In this document: positions 32,447 to 33,896 of the stretch, in pieces | Numbering within the stretch: the stretch's first letter is position 1 | Layout: each line of letters opens with the position of its first letter | From: Candidatus Omnitrophus fodinae SCGC AAA011-A17 | GTDB lineage: Bacteria > Omnitrophota > Omnitrophia > Omnitrophales > Omnitrophaceae | Direction: 5' to 3' | Length of the DNA stretch: 33,896 bases | NCBI GenBank assembly: GCA_000405945.1 | Contig: ASOC01000008.1 | Coordinates: 1 to 33,896, forward strand | Notes under the pieces: generated by a model | What the model was told of the DNA's origin: nothing | Seen by the model: only the letters and a program-made list of their open reading frames with translations | Databases searched by the model: none | Program-made: the position numbers and the translations under genes

Positions 32447-33484
32447 ATGATTATTGGCTTAACGGGTAAAAACGGGTCGGGCAAGGGAGTGGTGGCGGCT
32501 TTTCTTAAAGACCGCGGCTTTATATTTCACTCCCTTTCGGACGTGATACGGGAAGAAATCAAAAAGCAGGCCTTGCCTGTTACCCGAGAAACCCTGATTC
32601 GAATGGGCAATTACCTGCGCTCCACCTACGGCGCTTCGGTTTTAGCTGACCGCATCCTTGAAAAGCTTGATTCCGACAAGAATTACGTCATTGATTCCTT
32701 TCGCAGCCCTTTTGAAGCCGAGGCTTTCCGTAGAAAAGGCAATTTTGTGCTTCTGCATGTGAGTACTGATGTCCGCGTCCGCTTTGACCGGGTAGCGGCC
32801 CGGGCCCGTGAAAATGATCCCAAGACTTTTGAAGAATTTGTCCGTTTGGAAAACGCCGAAGAACGGGACAATGTGAGCAACCAGCAATTATCCAAAACCG
32901 CGGCCCTGGCTGATATTGAGTTTGAAAACAACGGCACTATCCAGGAATTGCACGAGAAAATCCGGGAAACGCTGGTCAAAATTTCTTCCCGCCTGACCCG
33001 GCCCAATTGGGATGAGTATTTTATGGGCATTGCCCGCATGGTCGGGATGCGCAGCAATTGCATCAAGCGAAAAGTCGCCGCGGTTATCATCAAAGACAAG
33101 CGCATTATTTCCACGGGTTATAATGGAACTCCCCGCGGGGTCAAAAATTGCAACGAAGGCGGGTGCCCCCGCTGTAACAGTTTCGGCTCGCAGGGCGCCA
33201 ATTTGGCCGAATGCGTTTGTTCGCACGCTGAGGAGAATGCCATCACACAGGCCGCTTACCATGGCGTGAATATAAAGGACTCTACGCTTTACACCACCTA
33301 TTCTCCGTGCCTGATGTGCACCAAAATGATTATCAACAGCGGCATCAAGGAAGTGGTCTACAATGTCGAATATTCATTGGATGAAGTGCCGCTCAAATTG
33401 CTGGCCGAGGCGCATGTGAAAGTGAGACAGCTTGAAAACCAAGTCAGTGCAGAGGATCATGACAAAAACAAGAAACGGACTTAA
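32447..33484 (+). CDS. P-loop kinase fused to dCMP deaminase
   Basis: A 345-residue fusion. The N-terminal half (1 to about 185) is a P-loop kinase domain with GLTGKNGSGKG at residues 4-14 and DSFRSPFEAEAF, resembling dephospho-CoA kinase or nucleoside-monophosphate kinase folds. The C-terminal half is a zinc cytidine/dCMP deaminase: H260-A-E262 and P287-C288-LM-C291 are the zinc and catalytic residues, preceded by the conserved VGMRSNCIKRKVAAVII and STGYNGTPRG. The deaminase would convert dCMP to dUMP for thymidylate synthesis. The same domain order occurs in yeast DCD1 and in the phage-defence deaminase AvcD, though AvcD is longer. There is no Shine-Dalgarno. The next gene overlaps its end by 26 bases. 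Confidence 0.88.
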   Translation: MIIGLTGKNGSGKGVVAAFLKDRGFIFHSLSDVIREEIKKQALPVTRETLIRMGNYLRSTYGASVLADRILEKLDSDKNYVIDSFRSPFEAEAFRRKGNFVLLHVSTDVRVRFDRVAARARENDPKTFEEFVRLENAEERDNVSNQQLSKTAALADIEFENNGTIQELHEKIRETLVKISSRLTRPNWDEYFMGIARMVGMRSNCIKRKVAAVIIKDKRIISTGYNGTPRGVKNCNEGGCPRCNSFGSQGANLAECVCSHAEENAITQAAYHGVNIKDSTLYTTYSPCLMCTKMIINSGIKEVVYNVEYSLDEVPLKLLAEAHVKVRQLENQVSAEDHDKNKKRT

Positions 33485-33896
33485 CGCGCTGTTTATCCTT
33501 TCCTTTTTTCTTTTTTCCGCCGCTGTTGTTTCCGCGGCGCAAAGTGCCGAAAAAGAGCTTGTGGGCACGATCACGGGAGTGCTCCCCGCTGACAAGGTTG
33601 TGCAGATTTACGTGGTGGACAAAGACAAGGCCTCCAACACAATTGTGGTGTTGCCCGAAACCGAAATTAAAAAACAGATTGATTTAAAGGACATTCAGCC
33701 CGGCGAATTTGTGGGTGTGATTTATGAACCCGAGGGTGATGAAAAAATCGCTCTTTCCACCACGGCCGGCACTCAGGAAAATGTGGTCCGGGCTAAGGCG
33801 GAACTTTTAAAGTTCGCGCCCAAGCCGGAAACTCCCCAGGCGCCTGAAGTGCCGGAAGCGCCTGAAATGCCGCCGACGCCCGAAGGGGCCGGCCCT
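33459..33896 (+). CDS. Exported proline-rich protein, 3' end outside window
   Basis: A reading frame of 146 codons runs off the right edge without a stop. It starts at ATG 33459 behind AGAGG, inside the end of the deaminase gene. The N-terminus is a signal peptide (LNALFILSFFLFSAAVV, cleavage near VSA). The mature part reads as a small beta-rich domain (VGTITGVLPADKVVQIYVVDKDK, TIVVLPETEIKKQIDLKDIQPGEFVGVIYEPEGDEK), a shape like a metal-carrier or DUF5666-type domain. It is followed by a proline-, glutamate- and alanine-rich tail of PE repeats that is still continuing at the edge. Probably periplasmic or cell-surface. Function unknown. Confidence 0.75.
   Translation, partial: MTKTRNGLNALFILSFFLFSAAVVSAAQSAEKELVGTITGVLPADKVVQIYVVDKDKASNTIVVLPETEIKKQIDLKDIQPGEFVGVIYEPEGDEKIALSTTAGTQENVVRAKAELLKFAPKPETPQAPEVPEAPEMPPTPEGAGP

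Overview
The window looks like chromosomal DNA from an uncultured diderm bacterium. Supporting signs are lipobox-type lipoproteins, signal peptides, a complete gltBD pair, and short or overlapping gene junctions. One multi-enzyme protein longer than 3,600 residues, together with this gene mix, fits the Omnitrophota (PVC-related, often suspected to be parasitic or predatory). That assignment is inference: there is no rRNA or other phylogenetic marker here.

Layout. (1) 1-10831: one giant ORF, open at the left edge, so its true start lies outside the window. It strings together a beta-helix-like stretch, a zincin motif (HEAVH), a divergent Fic domain split by a coiled coil, long helical regions, a possible ADP-ribosyltransferase-like segment, a PI3/4-kinase/HipA-like kinase, an HD phosphohydrolase and a HAD phosphatase. 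The pentapeptide AASLG recurs at module boundaries. (2) 10940-13404: glgC and an overlapping rsmB-like rRNA methyltransferase. (3) 13639-14703: a LacD-type aldolase behind a structured leader, ending at a bidirectional terminator shared with a small convergent basic coiled-coil gene. (4) 15117-19167: a radical SAM protein of the AmmeMemoRadiSam family carrying a 439-residue intein with LAGLIDADG motifs inserted exactly at the third cysteine of its CxxxCxxC cluster motif, followed by an overlapping exported D-aminoacylase-like amidohydrolase. (5) 19119-21286, minus: mutY-ygfZ. (6) 21432-21953: tpx with an intrinsic terminator. (7) 22112-24437: a four-gene envelope operon of three lipoproteins and an exported zinc-metalloprotease-like protein. 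(8) 24404-30482, minus: gltB-gltD. (9) 30671-32312, minus: a CBS-pair protein and a family 4 glycosyltransferase whose N-terminus appears frameshifted. (10) 32447-33896: a P-loop kinase/dCMP deaminase fusion and a truncated exported protein that runs off the right edge.

How the genes relate. Most are housekeeping: glycogen precursor synthesis, ribosome modification, sugar-phosphate cleavage, nitrogen assimilation by GOGAT, oxidative damage and peroxide defence, Fe-S support and nucleotide metabolism. The unusual parts are the giant protein, which looks like an effector or polyprotein, and the intein placed in a radical SAM active site. No stretch longer than 300 bases lacks a gene. I found no rRNA, tRNA, CRISPR array or insertion sequence.
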